From Bacteroides sp. (lineage in GTDB: Bacteria > Bacteroidota > Bacteroidia > Bacteroidales > Bacteroidaceae), in assembly GCA_019414725.1 (NCBI GenBank), contig DXLM01000068.1, forward strand, positions 1 to 16,756: a DNA stretch of 16,756 nt, given 5' to 3'. The number at the start of each line of letters is the position of its first letter. The first letter of the stretch is position 1. The position numbers were made by a program, and so were the translations under genes. This document shows, in pieces, positions 15,842-16,756 of this stretch. The notes below the pieces were generated by a model, which was not told the origin of the DNA, did no database searches, and saw only the letters and a program-made list of their open reading frames with translations.

Positions 15842-16651
15842 ATGGAACAAGGTGTTTGGCAAGAGATTGAACGGTTATACCAAAAGTTTCAGCAACTTGG
15901 TATTAGTGAAGCGGTGGACTATGAAAAGTACTACCTCTATTCTCTTATTACCCATTCTACAGCAATTGAGGGTTCTACACTCACCGAAGCGGAGGCACAA
16001 ATGCTTTTCGATGAGGGATTGACAGCTAAAGGGAAGCCTTTGGTGTATCATTTGATGAATGAGGACTTAAAGAAGGCATATGAGCTTGCCAAAGAGGAAG
16101 CCAAAAGTAAGAAACCAATTAATTCAGCATTCTTGCAAAAGTTGAATTCGACATTGATGCGTACGACAGGCAGTATTTATAACGTTATGGGTGGCTCTTT
16201 TGATTCTTCCAAAGGTGAATTTCGCTTGTGTGGCGTGACGGCTGGTATTGATGGACGTTCTTATATGAGTTATCAGAAAGTCCCTGCCAAAGTAGAGGAA
16301 CTTTGCGCTTTATTACAGGAAAAACAGAAGGCAGTGGGAACATTTCGGGAACAATACGAACTAAGTTTCAATGCTCATCTTAACTTAGTGACCATTCATC
16401 CGTGGGTCGATGGCAACGGAAGAACCGCCCGCCTACTGATGAATTATATTCAGTTCTGCTACAACCTTTTTCCGACTAAGATATTTAAGGAAGATAGGGA
16501 AGAGTATATTTCTGCCTTACGTCAATCACAGGAAGAAGAAACAAATCTGCCTTTTCTGGGCTTTATGGCTGTTCAATTAAAGAAATCGCTCTCTTTGGAA
16601 ATTGAACGATTTAAGACTTCTCAAAAGAAAATTTTTAGTTTTATGTTTTAG
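15842..16651 (+). CDS. Fic-domain protein, class II (self-inhibited), probable AMP transferase
   Basis: Fic proteins usually move AMP from ATP onto a hydroxyl side chain of a target protein. This 269-residue protein carries a full active-site motif HPWVDGNGRTAR (186-197): catalytic His186, Mg-binding Asp190, and Arg194/Arg197 for phosphates. Trp replaces the common Phe at the third position. The N-terminal part holds the inhibitory helix motif STAIEG (39-44), matching (S/T)xxxE(G/N) with Glu43 expected to block ATP binding; this places it in class II, where inhibition is in cis and no separate antitoxin is needed. The C-terminal tail is short with no recognisable DNA-binding domain. It has its own promoter, stands between tRNA-Leu and an insertion sequence, and has no partner gene, consistent with an accessory gene. 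The target is unknown; a regulatory role by modifying a host protein is inference. Confidence 0.92.
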   Translation: MEQGVWQEIERLYQKFQQLGISEAVDYEKYYLYSLITHSTAIEGSTLTEAEAQMLFDEGLTAKGKPLVYHLMNEDLKKAYELAKEEAKSKKPINSAFLQKLNSTLMRTTGSIYNVMGGSFDSSKGEFRLCGVTAGIDGRSYMSYQKVPAKVEELCALLQEKQKAVGTFREQYELSFNAHLNLVTIHPWVDGNGRTARLLMNYIQFCYNLFPTKIFKEDREEYISALRQSQEEETNLPFLGFMAVQLKKSLSLEIERFKTSQKKIFSFMF

Positions 16652-16697
16652 TTGTGATCGTGTTGTTAGTTAATATAGAAAGAGGCTGTCTCATATT

Positions 16698-16756
16698 TGT
16701 TCTGCACCCCAAAAGTTAGACACAAAACTTTTGGGGTGTTTTTTATGAAGTACAGT
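16698..16756 (+). mobile_element. left end of an IS3-family-like insertion sequence (truncated by window end)
   Basis: TGTTCTGCACCCC followed by AAAAGTTAGACA closely resembles the terminal inverted repeats of IS3-family elements (IS150-like group, CCCCAAAAAGTTxGACA). An ATG at 16745 (ATG AAG TAC AGT, MKYS) fits the start of an OrfA helix-turn-helix protein, but only four codons are in the window. The exact left boundary is uncertain by several bases because the right end and target duplication are not visible. Confidence 0.7.
16705..16744 (+). terminator. terminator-like hairpin in the IS left end
   Basis: CACCCCAAAAGTT (16705-16717) and AACTTTTGGGGTG (16726-16738) form a perfect 13-bp stem with an 8-nt loop, followed by TTTTTT (16739-16744) and then directly the ATG at 16745. 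Incoming transcripts from fic would end here and the transposase start would be shielded. Confidence 0.8.

Noticed and set aside
1..16756. CRISPR array, rRNA, riboswitch or phage module
   Set aside because: No regularly spaced repeats, rRNA signature, recognised riboswitch core or phage structural genes were seen on either strand.

Overview
The window looks like a chromosomal segment of a gut Bacteroidales organism, most likely Bacteroides or Phocaeicola. The main reasons are a hybrid two-component system with sensor, kinase, receiver and AraC output in one protein, a TonB-dependent receptor with an N-terminal carboxypeptidase-regulatory-like domain, a DUF4369/thioredoxin-like lipoprotein, and repeated promoters with the Bacteroides -7 element TAnnTTTG (seen before the HTCS, pnp, the lipoprotein, greA, the tRNA and fic). 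Base composition is AT-rich throughout.

Left part (1-6876): a carbohydrate-utilisation fragment. It holds the 3' portion of a GH31 alpha-glucosidase-type gene broken by a 19-bp tandem duplication, a secreted alpha/beta-hydrolase esterase 20 bp behind it, and a large HTCS regulator on the same strand. No SusC/SusD pair is visible here; it could lie upstream of position 1. A long bidirectional terminator (6883-6936) separates this block from housekeeping genes.

Middle (6948-11709): pnp (polynucleotide phosphorylase, minus strand) is divergent from a thioredoxin-fold lipoprotein that lacks the redox CxxC. These are followed by greA and a HIT-family hydrolase. greA has its own promoter, but a terminator-like hairpin with a U-tract lies between that promoter and the gene, an arrangement like the GraL leader of E. 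coli greA. A second hairpin lies between greA and the HIT gene.

Right part (11739-16756): an orphan TonB-dependent receptor, a convergent mannose-1-phosphate guanylyltransferase (minus strand), tRNA-Leu(CAA) with a strong terminator, a self-inhibited (class II) Fic protein with its own promoter, and the left end of an IS3-family-like element that runs off the window. The interval 14187-14355 contains an unexplained nested inverted repeat.

I see no CRISPR array, rRNA or clear defence island. The most interesting points are the broken GH31 gene, the attenuated greA leader, the structured 14253-14321 element, and the tRNA/Fic/IS accessory edge. None of these is clearly a wholly new system.
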